A DNA stretch of 64,000 nt from positions 7,826,501 through 7,890,500 of the forward strand of contig NC_092016.1 of assembly GCF_042242105.1 (NCBI RefSeq), read 5' to 3'. Below, one piece after another: positions 11,001 through 49,610 of this stretch. Origin of the DNA: Pempheris klunzingeri. Its lineage: Eukaryota; Chordata; Actinopteri; Acropomatiformes; Pempheridae. The position numbers and the translations under genes are program-made. The notes below the pieces were generated by a model. The model did no database searches. It was not told where the DNA came from and worked only from the letters and a program-made list of their open reading frames with translations. Position 1 is the stretch's first letter, and the number at the start of each line of letters is the position of its first letter.

Positions 11001-14000
11001 ATTAATCACCAGCCATCTGCTCCACTGACACTTTGCCTTAGATTATATCAGGATGGAAGGAATTATTCAGACATTAATCCAGGTGGATTAGGCAGAAAGA
11101 TGGATTGGAGCGCAAATCTCAGACGGTTGGGTTCCCAGTCCAGAGCAAGTGGACCAAGACCCCAACAAAAACTAATTTACTCTTTGAATGATTAACGTAC
11201 GTAGTAGGATTGCCTTTAGTTATTTTGTTGGTTATTTAGAAAGGGTGAATGTAGTGAGGGAGACTTAAAAAAATCCTGGAAACAAAATACGTGGCAGGGT
11301 CTGATCCGGACACGTGGTTCCAGCTGCAACACACTTAACCACTTTAATGTCTTTGTGCCCATTTATCTAGCTACCTTTAAGCGTTCTCGCCTTTGTGTTG
11401 AGTGCATGAGTATTAGCACACACAATGTATGCTCACGTTGCTGTACCTAGTAATGCATTTCTGTTGTATTGTACAAATAGTATAAGTCGAAGCTATGAAA
11501 AACAATGTAACCGAGGAAATAATCTGTTGTTTTTCCAACTATTCATCAAGCAAGAGGCTTAGAGGTTTTTCAGTTCCACGGCATAAATGCAGTAGAAAGT
11601 ATAGTATTTAATCAGCACAGTTAAACCTCTCTATAGGTTAAAACATCAAACATTGCTCTCTATTTTGGCTGCAGTATTTGCGGTATACAACATAATGAAA
11701 ACACGTCTGTCCTAATCTCTGTTGTCTTCATGCATTTCTCTTTACATCACTGACATTTATGTGGAAGAACTATCTCTTCAAGTATTACGTTTCTCTCGGT
11801 GTAATGTAATGGTGTCACTGTCATCGCAGGTAAAGCTGTCCAGTTTGAATCTGGATGACCATGCATGCAAGAAATTGCTCAAACTTGTCGGGGAGAGATA
11901 CTGCAAAGATACGGATATCCTCTCCATCACGACTGACAGGTAAACTCCTTCCTTTGGGGTCATTAAAGCTAATAATAATGTGAGGAAATAAAACAAATGT
12001 CCATAACTCTCCTCCCCTTTGTCTTTTCTCCCCCCCTCTACCAGCTGCCCAACGAGACAGCAGAATTACGACTATGCCATGTACATACTAACTGCCCTTT
12101 ACCACGAGTCTTGGGTGAGTTGAAAATGTTTTTTTATTTTTATTCTACTGTGCTGTGTCTCCTGGAGAGATTTCTGTCTTGATGACATTCAGCAGATACA
12201 CAAGTTACAGTGACTGGATGGTGAAAAATGACCCTAAAGTCAGTAATGGAGTATCAACAACATGCAAAATGCTCAAACCAACTGCACAGGGACTTAGCTG
12301 AGACTCCTGTGACTTTGGTCTTTTCCTCAGTCTCTCTTTTTGTTTACTGACCTTTTTGTCTTCTCTCAACAAGAATCCATTCATTCAAAGGCTGCTTACA
12401 CTCTAGCACTACTTGTACCGATGACCTGTTGTCCCTTCAGTGTTTACCCTATTGAGAGATTTTGTCTGCGAACAGATGAATGATAACACTTGACCGGATT
12501 CGCGGCAGCATGCAATATAAAAGGATATCACAGTGCCTGCATTGACTGCAGGACCCTCACTTGATGTATTATGTATTTTATCAGTGTACAGTTTTTACCT
12601 AAACATGCAAGTTCCAAAATAAATAATCATAAAATAATACATTTGGATAGCAGCGGCATAGTGAGCAAGACTGTTTTTGTGCCTAGACGTCCTAATCTTT
12701 TCTTTTTTTGTTTTTAGATATTTATTACCAGTTCTTAAGCTGTGATTACATTCTTGTATCTTTTACGTGTGTATAGCTGTTGACCTGAGGGTTGAACTGC
12801 TGTATACAACTGCCTAAAGGAATATCTCACCTCATCTTACAGGGATAAATAAAGCTGTATTAACCAACACCTAAATGGTGTGTATTAAGACTTTGTAAAA
12901 ATATGAGGAAAAGGTTAACAATATATTTCAGGAATAAATTATTCTACAAATAAGGTGCAAAAAAAATACTGCATTACAAAAACATTCTGTTAGCGATTTT
13001 TATTCCTTCATCTACGTCTTTGGTGACATTTCCATATGGCTAGCGACGTGGCACCGTACCTTTTTACCAGGGCACTTCTTGTCCATCTTGCTCTGCGATC
13101 TGAGAGACTAAGCCTATTAGGGAGGTATCAGACTTGAATGGGCAGAAGGATGGCAAACAGCAGCATTGTCCAGTTGACATTTCCCCACAGATGGGGGGGG
13201 AAACAGACTCCCCTATCAGGTGTTGACCCTGATACTCAGTCACATTAAGCCAGCCTTGCCACTTCACAGAAGTCTGCCACCAGGTCATTGGCCAGGCGCT
13301 GTTCGCATGAATTTGCAGCCAGACGCATAAAAGAAAATGACTCCCTCCATTGTGAGACCTTTGCCTTTAGGAGCTTTTCCCGTCATGGCTTAGTCACATT
13401 TGAAAAAAAAAAAAAAAAGTCTCTCAGCTGGGAAAGGCGTCCGAGCCGGGAAGCAGAACACTGTCCACTGCCCTTTTGGACACACAATGGAAGGCACAGT
13501 GCTTGTCCAGCAGGCTTGGGGAAGCTGTGAGAGTGGCGTAGCGTTCAGGTTGTAACGCTAGCCCACAAAGAGACCAATTGTTAGCGGCCACTGAGGTGAT
13601 TTTATCTCCCCACTCAAGGAGACGGACCTTACCTGCTAATTCCAGTGTGTGCTAATCCAGGCCAGCGTCGGGGCTTACTGCTCGTAGCTGCCTCCAACAT
13701 GGAGGGAAGTTTGCCGCTAGAGGCACTCCATGTGCCTTTGTGCCCTCTTGCTCGGCAACACCTGTCCTCTCCTCTAACTGAAAATATAAATTCTAAGTTA
13801 TTTCATAGGCACATAAACTCAGTCTGAAAAACAGGTGGCTGTTCGTCTCCTGGCTGTTATCAAATATTCTGTCTGTTGAATGGTCGTCGGACGCAAGGAC
13901 AGACATGGTGTCACTATTGTCAACACTTTAACAGTATTTAATTATGCATACTGTATACTCAACACCATCATGATGAAGGTTGGAACCTTGCCAGTAACAC

Positions 14001-14961
14001 ATAATTTAAAGTTTCATGACTGTAATAGTTAAGTATCACTATAAACTTTCCCTCTCAAAATCAAATATTATAGCTTAAACATATACGTATCATCTGCAGA
14101 TCCCTTTTGCAGCAACGCGGTTGTTTCGATCTCAAACTAATGCTACTCTATTTAGTAGGCCTTTTTATTATGTCAAAGGAAGCCACTGATCTAGTCCCAA
14201 GTATCTAGTGCTCCTCACTCACTAAGACCTGGACTTGTTCCAGACAGGATGTTATGCGGATCAGATATGTATAGCTGTAATGATGGTCATTAACCTCAAA
14301 CACCTGGAGAGCCGCAGAGCTGAGGCTCTGTCGCTGCCCTGCTTTAAGCTGCTTCACAATGGGGCGTATTGTTCCCAAGGGAATGTGATGACAGCTAGAC
14401 AGGCAGCGGACTGAGCAGTACATATGGAGAAATACTATCTCTGTGAGAGGAGCATCAAAGAAGGGATGAGGGGTGACCAAGGACCCTCATATTTTACATC
14501 TGTTGCCATGCCGTTTTCCACACTAGAGACAGAGCCAGAGCCGTAAAAGAGTTATTGCGACGTAATTGCTGTACCACACATATACGGTTCAAATCTAATA
14601 CAGGCGAGCCTGGTTCAGTCGGGTTGGATCTGTTCGATGTGAAGTCTGCGTGTAAGGGTGACAAATGCGCTCTGTTTTTCTCGTTCTTTAGAAAACCGAG
14701 GCATGGGAGGCTGAGAAGACGGCGGCAGACATGGAGGAGTATAGCTGGGAGGACAGCCAGTCCCAAAGGAATATCTTGGATGTGCTTGTACGCATGAAAG
14801 TGGCCGGGGAAGGAGAAGGCGAGGAAGTGCGCGAGCAGCTGCTGGGAAGAAGCGAGGTGCAGGAGTATAAAGATTCTGTCACACGGTTGAAGAATGAAGG
14901 GGAGAGCGAGAGCACCATGCTGCAGTACAAAGAGGCCGTCAAGAAAGTACTTAATTTGTAA
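7937..14961 (+). CDS. mrps35: Mitochondrial small ribosomal subunit protein mS35 (complete, 8 exons)
   Basis: A component of the mitochondrial 28S ribosomal subunit, needed for translation of mtDNA-encoded proteins. Exons 7937-8069, 8796-8848, 9091-9258, 9950-10010, 10133-10272, 11830-11939, 12045-12114 and 14692-14961 join in frame to 334 aa (human is close to 323). Residues 1-44 are basic, Ser-rich and free of acidic residues, as expected for a mitochondrial presequence. The body carries family segments [40 protein letters not shown], [20 protein letters not shown] and [18 protein letters not shown]. The C-terminal third is acidic and charged, with EEYSWE and a final [12 protein letters not shown]. 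Every junction is GT-AG with consistent phase. The gene converges on mansc4. Confidence 0.95.
8390..8565 (+). repeat. Degraded family A repeat in mrps35 intron 1
   Basis: Contains TCTATTGATTATTTTCTTC and TTAATCGATGAATTACTGGT blocks resembling the family A core. Ends are eroded and boundaries approximate. Confidence 0.45.
8796..8848 (+). CDS. mrps35: mrps35 exon 2
   Basis: 53 bp between a TTTCTAG acceptor and a GTAAGT donor. It encodes a basic linker ([15 protein letters not shown]) and restores phase 0. Confidence 0.8.
9091..9258 (+). CDS. mrps35: mrps35 exon 3
   Basis: 56 codons containing [17 protein letters not shown] and NLELIK. Acceptor TTGTGTCAG; donor GTCAGA. Confidence 0.93.
9950..10010 (+). 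CDS. mrps35: mrps35 exon 4
   Basis: Encodes [20 protein letters not shown] plus one base. Acceptor CTCTTTCAG; donor GTAATT. Confidence 0.93.
10133..10272 (+). CDS. mrps35: mrps35 exon 5
   Basis: Encodes [11 protein letters not shown] through [20 protein letters not shown], strongly conserved in the family. Donor GTGAGT. Confidence 0.93.
10273..11829 (+). other. mrps35 intron 5
   Basis: 1.56 kb of unremarkable AT-rich DNA with a short C run near 10733. No exon, RNA gene or clear repeat recognised. Confidence 0.6.
11830..11939 (+). CDS. mrps35: mrps35 exon 6
   Basis: Encodes [19 protein letters not shown] and [17 protein letters not shown]; ends in phase 2. Confidence 0.93.
12045..12114 (+). 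CDS. mrps35: mrps35 exon 7
   Basis: Encodes [20 protein letters not shown] then ESW. The acceptor follows a long C/T tract; donor is GTGAGT. Confidence 0.93.
12115..14691 (+). other. mrps35 intron 7
   Basis: 2.6 kb, the largest intron of the gene. It has a 16-bp poly-A run near 13403 and short open frames without recognisable similarity. No coding exon is needed here, since exons 7 and 8 join in frame. Confidence 0.6.
14692..14961 (+). CDS. mrps35: mrps35 exon 8 (terminal)
   Basis: 90 codons including TAA at 14959-14961. The acceptor is TCGTTCTTTAG. The product is the charged C-terminal region, beginning [20 protein letters not shown]. Confidence 0.93.
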   Translation, partial: KTEAWEAEKTAADMEEYSWEDSQSQRNILDVLVRMKVAGEGEGEEVREQLLGRSEVQEYKDSVTRLKNEGESESTMLQYKEAVKKVLNL

Positions 14962-15213
14962 TACAGCTTAATGATGAAGATGCATTTACATGAAGATGGT
15001 GACCAAGAGCTGCAGGGACGTGTAATGGGGTCCCAAGAAACATTTTTAAATACTTGTGGCCTCACATCACTTTGGACTCTTTCTTTGTACAAGTAACTCA
15101 GACGAGATTATTACTGCTTAGATAATTACTGCTCCAATACACAGTACATCAGGATGTTACAACACAAGGATATTACACCCTCAAGGCTCTCCACTAATGT
15201 ATTTATTTTCCAA

Positions 15214-15346
15214 AATAAATCTACTGTCATATCAGGTGTGTGATGCTGTCTTAAATAGAAAAATAAAAGTCTAATGTACGCTGTTGTTAAGAGCGTTCTG
15301 TCTTTGAAGTTTGTGTGCATGATGGTTAAAGCTTTTATGTAATAAA
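15214..15346 (+). terminator. Candidate polyadenylation signals of mrps35
   Basis: AATAAA hexamers occur at 15214-15219, 15262-15267 and 15341-15346, 250-390 bp after the stop codon. Any could serve mrps35; which is used cannot be told from sequence. Confidence 0.55.
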
Positions 15347-15576
15347 AGCCCCATTCAGTTAGTTCATAGCCCGACTTCAGCTCTCACCCCACTCTCGTCA
15401 CCATCAGGTCAAAGAGTGACACCCCAGTGAAAGGATGCTTTGAGCAGCAGGTTGTTGAAAAGTACTTCATCGTTCTTAAGGAGTTTGGTCTGTGATCCGT
15501 GCACTTTTAGGTCAGAAGAAACCCAATGCACTGAGGAGATGTGCTGGACTGCAGGAGGGTTAAACACTGAAGGCCA

Positions 15577-15816
15577 CTAGGTGTAAAGTAGTCCATCACA
15601 CATTGTTGATGATCTGAACAACCCTTGAATTGCAGCAGTCTTTTCTTTCTTGGACGCAACCGTCAAGTCCCACTTAGGACCAGCATAGACAACAGGCAAG
15701 TCCTTGAGGTTTGGCTTCAACAACAGTTTAAACTTATTGAAGTACATCAAAATGTAGGTCAGCCAAATGGACATCATATCGTCTTTCTTGAGGCAAATTG
15801 CTGCGGTCAAATGCAT
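15577..15816 (-). other. Unidentified protein-like open frame, 79 codons
   Basis: An ATG-to-TAG frame lies in the convergent gap, downstream of the mansc4 stop on the same strand. Its composition looks more like protein than the other short frames nearby: SIWLTYILMYFNKFKLLL, then LPVVYAGPKWDLTVASKKEK. An in-frame TGA lies nine codons upstream, at about 15841. I cannot name a family. It could be a fragment of a mobile-element protein, an old retrocopy, or chance within the mansc4 3'UTR. Confidence 0.25.
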
Positions 15817-16140
15817 TGGCTGAGATCGGCTCTTCTGTCAAAAGTCATTGCGTCACAAGTGAAACCAAAGTCATGTCAACTATGTGTTTGGTAATCTCAT
15901 CTAAGCCAAAAGATACCTCTGCCGGTTTCAACTTAAAGATACAGAATTGTTATCTCTATGCACCAGTTGACAGTAACTACACAAAGCAACATCCTGGCTA
16001 ATAAAATAATCCAGTAGGTGAAAACTAACAGTTACAAATGCTAACGTATGTGAAATGTCGTGCTGATTCCTTTGTTAAAAACATTGCTGTAAACAAAAGA
16101 GAAATGTCAGTTCCGTCTTTTTCTTTTCTCGGCCCGTCTT

Positions 16141-16991
16141 TCACGAGTTTTCTCTGACCAGCACATACTTTATGAGACGCATTGAGCCTCTTTTCCCCCT
16201 CCATGACGTTCGGTAGTGTCCCATCCTCTTCCTCTGACCCCTCCAGCTCACGACCAGCAGAATGGAGCAACAGCAGCTCAGCAGCACTGTGATACAGATG
16301 GCCACTGCAACCAGCAGGGTGTGAGCGGCTACGTGCCACCCAGGTACCAACCCCCCAAAGGTGTCCTCTCCACCGACGCCTTGGCCTTCCTCACTGCCTG
16401 CAGTGTGGTTCCTCCCCAGGCCGCCCTTGGTGTCATTGGGATATTGCTTGCTGCTCTCTATATTGCCCATATGGGCTGCAGAAGTCGGCGGGCTGGAGTC
16501 CACCTGAGAGAAGGTGGTGGTATGATGATGAGTGGGGGATGTGGAGGGCTGTGTGGTTGTGGTTGAAAAGGTAGGAGTGGTTTGGGGAATGTAAGGGCTG
16601 AGGGTGGCTGCCGTGGTGGATGCAGGAGGCACGGTAAAGGTGGGCACAAGGGAAGTGGTGGAGGTGGTTGGGGTTGTTGTTTGCGCATTGGTGGCAGATA
16701 AGGCCGCTGTAGTTGTGAGAGCTGTCGAAGGCTCACTGGTGCTCTGCACCGTAGTGATGGTGGTAGTGGTGGTGGTGGTGGTGGTGGTGGTGAGCACTCT
16801 GCTTGCTGTGGTGGGGGGTTTAACTGTGGGTGCTGAAGTCAGAGGCAATGCAGGTGGCGGAGGTGGATGAATAAACTGACGTTTGTCGGAGGGCAGCGGG
16901 TCTGAGGCGTTGACTCGACCGTAGTGGTGGGGTAACACACGGACATTGGAGGTGAAGTACTTTCCAAACACCAACAGGTCGGGATCCACAC
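16141..16991 (-). CDS. mansc4: mansc4 exon 3 (Thr-rich stalk, transmembrane helix, tail)
   Basis: The acceptor is TTTCCTAG and the exon begins GVDPDLLVF. It encodes the stalk, the membrane helix and the basic tail, ending ...YVLVRENS and TGA at 16141-16143. An antisense frame stays open through part of the stalk because its repeats lack stops on both strands. Confidence 0.9.
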
Positions 16992-18121
16992 CTAGGAAAC
17001 AAAGAAATTCTAGACTCGTGAGTCAAACTTTAAAAGTCGTAATTACATTAAAGTAAATAAGTATCAGTGTAAAAATGTCTTTAACATACTAGAGTTAAAT
17101 TATTTGTTATGCAACAAAAATGATTATTGTGAGCACTGTACTATTATATAGCACGGTTATCGATTATCATTACTGATGCCTTTGTCTGCAAGTGGCGTTC
17201 AATTGATGTAGCTGGTCGAGGAACTACGGGGGTAGTTGGTAACAAATATTTCATAAGATGATTTCATGTTTTATATGTTAAATTTGAATCTGCAAAATAA
17301 CTAGTAGATATCGTTGTCAAATAAATGCAGTAAAATGTGCAATATTTCCCTCTGAAATGCAGCAGATGAAAAGTACAAAGTGGCAGAAAATGGGACCACT
17401 TAAGCAAAATACAATTACCTCAAACGCATGTAAGTAAATGTACTGCTGACTTACTTTGTGTAACTTACAGGTCTAGTAGGGGTGGGATATGTTTCATATT
17501 CTACTGAAAATGTATGTAGAACATATGATGAGGCTCTATCAGCACACAGGAAGGCATATATTCTAAAAAAAAAAAAAAAAAAACATACAAGCACAGAGAA
17601 CATGGCTGTGACTTAGAGCCCAGGCAGGAATGTTCTGCACTTACCCTTTGTGATGTTGTACAGAACAACGTTGCTCCTGTGGCTGAGAATGCAGCTCTCC
17701 AGTGTTGGACAGTGCAGGTGGAAGCAGTTCACGTTTTCTTGAGTGGTATCATAGTGAAATATGGCCAGATTACAGGAAACTGGGAAGAAGGGTAAATCAA
17801 GGTGGGATACATGTGTAGAGGATCAGTGGAAGCATGTAGCTGTAAGTACATACTTCAAACATCTGTGTCTATTTTACGCTGATTAAGAGGCGTTAACTCA
17901 CAATTTCTCGTCAGGCAACAGGTGCGGCTGCATTTCAGCGCCGTCTCCTCCTGGTAGTGCTTCAGAAGCTGCGCTCCTCGCCTCTGAGACTCCTCGATAT
18001 CGATGAAAATCCCAGGAAAGCGTCGAATCCAGCAGTTCTTATAGTAAGAGGTCGGTGAGCACCTCGACTCGGTGTGGCACACCACACTCAAAACCGTCAG
18101 CAAACCCCATGTGACATTCAT
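16141..18121 (-). CDS. mansc4: MANSC domain-containing protein 4 (complete, 3 exons)
   Basis: A type I membrane protein of unknown function with an N-terminal MANSC (motif at N-terminus with seven cysteines) domain. Exons 17902-18121, 17645-17779 and 16141-16991 join in frame to 401 aa. Residues 1 to ~18 form a hydrophobic signal peptide. The MANSC domain (about 20-119) has [25 protein letters not shown], then [22 protein letters not shown] and [14 protein letters not shown], closely following the MANSC4 pattern. A Thr/Ser/Pro-rich stalk (about 165-290) is probably O-glycosylated. One hydrophobic helix (about 342-368, rich in Ala/Val/Leu with CCC) is followed by a basic 33-residue tail. Human MANSC4 adjoins MRPS35, as here. 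The stalk is longer than I expect for the human protein. Confidence 0.9.
16757..16792. repeat. Coding GGT/ACC trinucleotide repeat inside mansc4
   Basis: An almost uninterrupted GGT array on the plus strand reads as ACC threonine codons in mansc4. Triplet changes here would lengthen or shorten the stalk without a frameshift. Confidence 0.93.
17320..17455 (-). repeat. Dispersed repeat, family B ('AAGTACATTTACT' type)
   Basis: Blocks such as AATATTTCCCTCTGAAATGC, AAGTACAAAGTGGCAGAAAA and GTAAGTAAATGTACTG match, in reverse orientation, a repeat seen again at 56.1-57.5 kb. It sits in mansc4 intron 2. From memory it is widespread in teleosts. Confidence 0.6.
17645..17779 (-). CDS. mansc4: mansc4 exon 2 (second half of MANSC domain)
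   Basis: 135 bp between a CTTCCCAG acceptor and a GTAAGT donor. Carries cysteines 76, 92, 97 and 103 and the YNIT sequon. Confidence 0.9.
17902..18121 (-). CDS. mansc4: mansc4 exon 1 (signal peptide and first half of MANSC domain)
   Basis: ATG at 18119-18121; 73 codons plus one base. Donor GTGAGT begins at 17901. Carries cysteines 21, 30, 64, 68 and 69 of the domain region. Confidence 0.9.
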
Positions 18122-19969
18122 TGCGCGTAATGTAAATCAGACCATGTTAAAATGCAATCCGGGCAAAGCATCGACATATCTGGGAAGCTGAGTACTCGGA
18201 GTTGACGGGCATGAAGTGGAGCCAGTGGTCTGGTTTTACTGGTGCCAGTCCCGCTCCAGGTGTGTGTCACAGCTACGCACCTGGAGGAGGTGGAGACCCA
18301 GCCGTGCGTAAGGTGGCCAGGCAGCTCTGAGGACGCAGATTAGCTCTATGAGAGGATACCTTTCAGACAGAATGGCACCAGCTCCTCTAAATATCTTTGA
18401 TAATAATGATCATCATTTGAAAGAACACCGTCACATATGGCAAAACAATAGTCAGTCATGTTCGTGATAAGTAATATCATAGGAATATACAGCTGGACTG
18501 GGACACAATAGCAAACTCCTTATTAATGTATACAGGAGGCTATAATATAGTCCTCTCAAACATCACTGTCAGAAATATAATCTTTGGGAAGTTCATCCGA
18601 TCACACAGGAGAAGGAGCTGCTCAGGTGTCATGTACAAATCTCATTTTATTCTGAGCACTTTAAAGATGTTTTTAAATTGAAATTAGATTAATTGTTAAC
18701 TTGAAATCAATAATAATGGGTCAAAATGAACTTTCAGTCTCAAGCTTTGTAAAGCTTATGTTCAGTGCCTGTATTTGGCTCATCTCTGTGGCACATCCAT
18801 AGCTATAGTTTTGAGGGGGGGGGGGGTTGTTACATTGCAATACAAGGAGGTGTTCATGGTATTTTGTCCACCCCTGCCTGTGTGTATAGGCACAAAGAGA
18901 CAATTTGTGGGCAGCAAAAAGAGAGAGAGAGAAATCAGTTTTGCTCTTTAGACTTTCAGTGTCTGTAAACATGTAGGACAATGTCTAACTCAATCATTAT
19001 TTAGGTTTGGAAATGAAAGATCTCTCTAGTTCAGCAAGAAGTAGGCTGTAACCTCTGTTCTCTCTGAAAAAAACCAAAAAAGAAACAAGCTGTCTGTTTT
19101 CGGCGAGGTCAGACATCTGAGAGTGGATTGCCATAATTGTAGCAATCTGCCTAAATTCTTTCGAATAGGATTATCAGAATAAGCCTTTTGCTCCCTGCTT
19201 TGGGATTTGCTACACCTGTTAGGCCGTTTCTCTCACCTTTTGTGAGCTTGTCTCTCCATCACACTGCCACATTCTCAGTTTCCACCTGGGAGCTGAAAGC
19301 ACCTTTTAGGATAAAGAGCTTATGGAGTGCAGGCTACAATTTAAGGGGAAACTATTCTGTAGAAATAGAAAACAAATCAATCAGACTCCTACTCAACACA
19401 CACACACATTTTTGGCGTTAGATTCCATATTATAAATATTAATCTGATATTAAATTGATAACATCTAATTTTATTACCAAAAAGGTGATACAATATGTTG
19501 TGTGTCTGGTGTTGGATTTTTTTTCATAGCAGTAAGAACTTCACACCAAAACCTCCTTCTTTGGTTTGGAGCAGACGCTGGTGTTTTACATATTGTATGA
19601 GAACCGGCATTTATAGGTAGTGGCCTCCAAGACTCCAAGAGTGTATGCTACTCTTTCTTGTATACTACTGAACTCAAATAACTGTGCCAAGGATGAGAGC
19701 GTTCAACAGAGCCTAAAAGTTAATGTGGAGAAGAAAAGTGTAATGATGTCTCAACACCACCAGATGGCAATGATCACTTCTATTAGACAGCGGCCGTGTC
19801 CCAATTCCATACTACACATGATGGTAAACAGTATGTGCTATACTTGTTTTCCATTCATGATACCAATGAACCGACATGAAAATAATGTTCGTAGATCAAA
19901 CCGGAGCAACACTGCAAATTCAACTTGACAAAGAGATCAGTCACTTTAGTCATTTACAAAACAAAAGCA

Positions 19970-20215
19970 TCAAGCATTTTCTTGACACATAGAGACAGAC
20001 AACCATTCACACTCACACACACACACACACACACTATGGGCAATTTAGAGTGACAAAGTAACCCAACCTGAATGTCTTTGGACTGTTGGAAGAAGCCGGA
20101 GGACCCGGAGAAAACCCGCACAAGGACGGAGAGAACATGCAAACTCCACACAGAAAGACCCCAGCTTCAAACCTGGCAACAGTGCTGACCACCGTCCCAC
20201 CGTGCTGCCCATTAT
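19970..20215 (-). repeat. Retroposon-like repeat, family C (reverse orientation)
   Basis: The segment with GGAGGACCCGGAGAAAACCC and GGAGAACATGCAAACTCCAC is the complement of the 5' part of the copy at 40255-40575 (TTTGCATGTTCTCCCCGTGC). A short AC run (20015-20034) is embedded. It is a very common fish repeat, probably LINE-derived; the class is recalled, not verified. Confidence 0.7.
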
Positions 20216-20289
20216 TTATCTTTGTAAATGATGAAAAATCTTTAGGTTTTAGATTGTACCTACCTTGCAACTGACATTTTCTACTATAA

Positions 20290-20377
20290 TTTGACATTGA
20301 ATTGTCTAACAATGGATCGCAAAATCATCAACAGATTTTAATAAATACTAAAAAGAATTGTAAGTTGCAGCTCTAGA
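20290..20377 (-). repeat. Terminal fragment of a family A repeat
   Basis: Ends in GTAAGTTGCAGCTCTAG, a variant of the family A terminus, preceded by the AT-rich block typical of that end. Confidence 0.4.
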
Positions 20378-20631
20378 TACTTACCTTTTTGTTTTACCTC
20401 TTGAAGCTGCATCGCCATCATCCACAATAGTTTTAATATTTGGCTCCTGCAAGCAGCTCCTCCATTTCCTTTGTGCATTGCATGGTGGGACAATAGTGCC
20501 CATCGACAGCACATGTAGGATGTGTACTGAGTACATTTACTTTAGTCATACCTGTGAAGCACAATGTGCTGAAAACCTTGCTTGGAATTAATATGTAGTA
20601 TGAAATTAGGACAGAGCTAAAATGATCCAAT

Positions 20632-20637
20632 TTTATT
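20632..20637 (-). terminator. Candidate tead4 polyadenylation signal
   Basis: AATAAA on the minus strand, about 1.2 kb beyond the tead4 stop codon. It is a plausible 3' end, but others are possible. Confidence 0.3.
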
Positions 20638-21808
20638 TCCCCACTGTGAAACTGCTACCAGAACCACTTTCCAACATGCCGTATTTCTTACTGTCTCCTT
20701 ATACATTTAACATGTCGAGCCGTGGTTTAATGACCTATAACCCCCTTAAGTTAACCTAAAGATGACTTTAAAATGACATTAAAATGCATGATGACTTTCT
20801 TCTGAGACATAATCAGTAACAGTAATAGTGCCAGTTCCAGTGCGACGCTACATACACGACAAAACCCTGCACATGATGTATTTAGCATTATGAGTACAGC
20901 ACACACTGCAGTCCATTGTGAAACCTTGCACAGAAACTCAGCAAACAGAGGAGCTATATAAGAAACACTTGTATTTTCATCTGACACTTCAGGGCGAGTT
21001 ACAGTTACAGACAACCTCTGTAATCAGCTTACAGATCTAAATCTGGTTCAAGTTAGCAGTGTTATTATGTGCCTTTTGTTGTAGTCAGATCATTTTCAAT
21101 CAAAAACAGTAAGACAATACAAGAAACATTTAACATTAAACATCAAACAAAGTGAATACAATAGCTCTTTTAAATCATTTTAGCCTCTTACTTCATAACT
21201 GTTTAGAGGAGATGGATGTGGCACTGTACATAATTACTCAAATGCTCAAATAACACAAACGATTGGCACCAAAAACAGTGATATTTTATGGATGTGCAAA
21301 GGAGGGACTCTCAGTCTACTTTCGTTATTTTTCCCCATTGTTATCTATATTGAAGTCACTAGGTGGCACCCTGAGGCAGCCAAACTCCTCTGTAGCATAC
21401 ATCCCCTGCACATGCATGTGTGTAAAAGAATCAAAATCAAAAACAAGCACTAGTAAAATGAGATGAAAAACACCACCAATGACAACTTTCTCATGCAGGT
21501 CTTGTTGGCTAGGTTTGGCTCCTTTGGTATAGAGACCACAGTGTATCATGGTCCTCTTCTGTTTTTTTTTTTCTTGCCACTTTTCACGCAAAGCCTGTTT
21601 CAGCTTCCACAATCCCAAATCCGCCTCTTCCTCAGCAGTAGTAGTGTTCCTGGGCATGCTAACAAAGCCGGTGTTTCTCTGGGCTCCTGACCGAGTTGTG
21701 TGGTTTCAGCTTTAAGCTTACAGAGAAGGTAGTCCATTGTTTAATGTTGTTGCTCACCGAGGTGCTACAATGGGTCTAGAGCAGGTAAGTTCCAACTGTG
21801 TGACTGTG

Positions 21809-49137
<27,329 letters not shown>

Positions 49138-49429
49138 CTGGGAAAACAGGAAAAGCAGTATAAATATGATGTATATATAAGGAGGCTCATACCACAGGTT
49201 TAACACTTTTTACACAGGTTGGGAAAAAGCTGTAATCAAACCATAATGATTTATTCCATTTTCTGACAAGATGACATTTGACTATGCTTGTAAATGTTAA
49301 AGCAATACTATAAAGTCAGTTGATATCATGTTCACACAACACTTTCATATAATTCATATTTGGCAAAATGACTTGTACTTTTTGTGGTTTATTCAAGCAA
49401 GCGAACTTAACACATAAAACACTAAGAAA

Positions 49430-49610
49430 ATCCCCTAACCACTATGTAAAATGTCCCGTAACCCAAGGAGACATCTTCAAATTGTGTGTTTTGTGCATCA
49501 ATCACCAATAATGTACACCAGGGAACAGCAGCAAATTCTCGCATTAAAGAAGCTGGAACCCACAAATAAATTACATTATTTTTCTTGATAGTCAACTTCA
49601 ACAAGGAATT
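49430..49610 (+). repeat. Dispersed repeat, family A (internal part)
   Basis: CCCAAGGAGACATCTTCAAA, TTGTGTGTTTTGTGCATC and AAGAAGCTGGAACCCAC are the internal blocks of this family as I know it. Confidence 0.65.

Larger units (their letters stand above)
18122..21808. other. Intergenic region between mansc4 and the tead4 3' end
   Basis: The left part should hold the mansc4 promoter; a GC-richer patch lies at 18185-18350. The right part includes the tead4 3'UTR. Contents seen: a 13-bp G run near 18816, two retroposon-like pieces (19970-20215 and 20290-20377), and a short poly-T near 21561. No gene recognised. Confidence 0.6.

Noticed and set aside
16458-16736. Proline-rich minus-strand frame overlapping the mansc4 stalk
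   Set aside because: A shifted reading of the same low-complexity DNA; the true frame is fixed by exon phase and the MANSC and membrane segments.
16216-16870. Plus-strand open frames across mansc4 exon 3
   Set aside because: Antisense of the threonine-rich stalk; the GGT repeats read as Val or Gly simply avoid stops.
19620-19928. 102-codon plus-strand open frame in the mansc4-tead4 gap
   Set aside because: No motif and no splice or promoter context; consistent with chance in AT-rich DNA.
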